Assembly (NCBI GenBank): GCA_005774595.1
Contig: VAUM01000079.1
Span: 1-7,091 of the forward strand
From: Actinomycetota bacterium
Lineage (GTDB): Bacteria > Actinomycetota > Coriobacteriia > Anaerosomatales > D1FN1-002
Direction of reading: 5' to 3'
DNA: 7,091 nt
The notes under the pieces were generated by a model. The model worked only from the letters and a program-made list of their open reading frames with translations, made no database searches and was not told the DNA's origin. Of this stretch, positions 6,076 through 7,091 are shown piece after piece. A program made the position numbers and the translations under genes. Positions within the stretch are counted from its first letter, which is position 1. Each line of letters opens with the position of its first letter.

Positions 6076-7091
6076 CTACGAACGCCGCCCTGGAAGTTCA
6101 TCCGGATCGGCGTCCGTATGCACCCAGACCGTCTCCTTCGCGGCGATTGCCTCGACCAGACGGAGCAGGTCCTCGCGCCAAGCATGACCTCCGCTGTGCA
6201 CGAACTGCGCGTCAACGCCGTTCTTCTCGCTCCACTCCCTGAAGGCGCACCCGTCGCGATGCCAGTAGCCGCTCCACATGGACCAGACGAGCACGACGTT
6301 GGCAGCACCGACCTTGTCGAACACCTTCGTCGTGCCAAACCCGCCACGGACGCACATCACGTAGCGGCCAGGCTCCTGTGCCAGTTGATCCGTAGTGACC
6401 TTGCCTTCCGCGCTCATCTCACACACGAGATCCATCAGACCGGCGGCCTTCAGGCGATCCACTTGATGAGGCGCGAAGCTCACTCGAACCTCGTCCCACG
6501 TGAACTGAGGGATGTTGTCCGACAGGTTCTGCAGCTTCATCAGGACGTACGCCTGGTATGGGTCGATCACCAGCAAACGCCCCGTCTGCTTCGCGGCTCG
6601 GAAGCACGAGACCAGACGGTCAACGTTCTGGCCAGATGCGGCGACTGCAAGAAGGCTGTCCGGCTTCTCGCGGGCTAGGTCGACGAGACGCACTTCCACA
6701 TCGGGCTCCGACGCCAGGCCGTGGGTGGATGCCGACAGTCCTAGTGTCGTTCCCTCGACGAGCAGCCAGTCCACTCCGCGCAGTCGTTCATCGGCCAGCA
6801 TCTTCTCGAATCGGAACGCCGTGCGGCCATGCGCCCGCAAGTCCCCCGTGTAGAGCAATCGCTGCCCATCAGCCTCAACCAAGATCGCCCGGGAATCGGG
6901 TGCAGCGTGATCGACCGGTATGGCGGTCCCCCCCACCCCGTCCCTCTCCTCCCCCTTGTCCCTCGGGAGCCTCCCCTCGTCGGGGTGGACCACCCACCTT
7001 TGTGTGATCACCTTTCCCTCTTCCTGGGTGGGTCCCGTGCCCTTCCTGCTGTTCACCTGTCTTTTCGGTCGAGCCTTGGTCTCCACTCTGT
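6076..7091 (-). CDS. Metallo-beta-lactamase-fold hydrolase with beta-CASP/RNase J-like features, N-terminal part missing
   Basis: The frame is open to the right edge; a GTG at 7086 would give 336 residues. From about residue 54 (numbered from that GTG) it follows the second half of an MBL hydrolase: IPVDHAAPDS (His60), LLYTGDLRAHGR (Asp82, His86), a beta-CASP-like segment ASGQNVDRLVSCFRAAKQTG at 150-169, HSGGHA (His297, His301) and VWVHT (His323) near the end. Related enzymes are exo/endoribonucleases or uncharacterised hydrolases using two metal ions. The first metal motif HxHxDH, which should lie well N-terminal to VDHAAPDS, is absent. Residues 1-53 have purine-rich, AGG/GGG/AAG-heavy codons unlike the rest. 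The real N-terminus is therefore either beyond the window or lost by rearrangement or sequence error. The gene ends 100 bp before the AbiEi-like gene. MBL fold is secure for the C-terminal 280 residues; the substrate is unknown. Confidence 0.8.
   Translation of the reverse strand, partial: RVETKARPKRQVNSRKGTGPTQEEGKVITQRWVVHPDEGRLPRDKGEERDGVGGTAIPVDHAAPDSRAILVEADGQRLLYTGDLRAHGRTAFRFEKMLADERLRGVDWLLVEGTTLGLSASTHGLASEPDVEVRLVDLAREKPDSLLAVAASGQNVDRLVSCFRAAKQTGRLLVIDPYQAYVLMKLQNLSDNIPQFTWDEVRVSFAPHQVDRLKAAGLMDLVCEMSAEGKVTTDQLAQEPGRYVMCVRGGFGTTKVFDKVGAANVVLVWSMWSGYWHRDGCAFREWSEKNGVDAQFVHSGGHAWREDLLRLVEAIAAKETVWVHTDADPDELPGRRS
6928..7091. other. Compositionally odd segment at the right edge
   Basis: On the plus strand this stretch is a run of pyrimidine-rich tracts (for example TCCCCCCCACCCCGTCCCTC near 6928-6947). 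In the minus-strand frame it encodes residues with repeated AGG, GGG and AGA codons, which the rest of the gene avoids. No stop codons interrupt the frame, but no MBL motif appears either. It may be low-quality sequence at a contig end, a recombination joint, or a non-coding leader. Confidence 0.5.

Overview
The window is about 7.1 kb of GC-rich bacterial DNA with every credible gene on the minus strand. A very GC-rich secreted subtilase ending in a cell-wall-binding repeat 2 module, together with AAGGAG-type ribosome binding sites, suggests an actinobacterium. A deep lineage such as Thermoleophilia is possible, but that is an inference from composition and domain content only.

From right to left, which is the direction of transcription: (1) 6076-7091 holds a metallo-beta-lactamase-fold protein with beta-CASP/RNase J-like features. 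It lacks the N-terminal HxHxDH half of the active site, and its outer 160 bases have unusual base and codon use. (2) 5976-6075 is a short AT-rich intergenic region with a 23-bp palindrome of 11-bp arms. (3) 4950-5975 and 4074-4949 are two abutting genes, an AbiEi-like winged-helix regulator and an MNT-fold nucleotidyltransferase, resembling a type IV AbiE toxin-antitoxin/phage-defence pair. (4) 3937-3985 is the 3' part of a tRNA-Phe gene with no 5' half, followed by its terminator at 3897-3925. (5) 2600-3754 is a Fic-family protein with an N-terminal inhibitory motif and a C-terminal winged helix. (6) 2-2503 is the subtilase: signal peptide, propeptide, S8 domain, three C-terminal beta repeats and the start of a cell-wall-binding repeat. 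Its 3' end lies outside the window.

The main reading is that the tRNA-Phe 3' fragment is an attachment-site scar. When an integrative element inserts into the 3' half of a tRNA gene, it supplies a copy of that 3' half and leaves the original copy at the far end, next to the original downstream DNA. Here the fragment reads on the minus strand, so DNA to its left (terminator, fic, subtilase) would be old chromosome. DNA to its right (the AbiE-like pair and the metallo-hydrolase, visibly lower in GC) would be the end of an inserted island. The intact tRNA-Phe and an integrase would be expected beyond the right edge.

The AbiE-like pair probably forms one autoregulated, translationally coupled unit controlled from the palindrome. 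The metallo-hydrolase lies just upstream on the same strand but separated by that promoter region, so its link to the pair is only positional.
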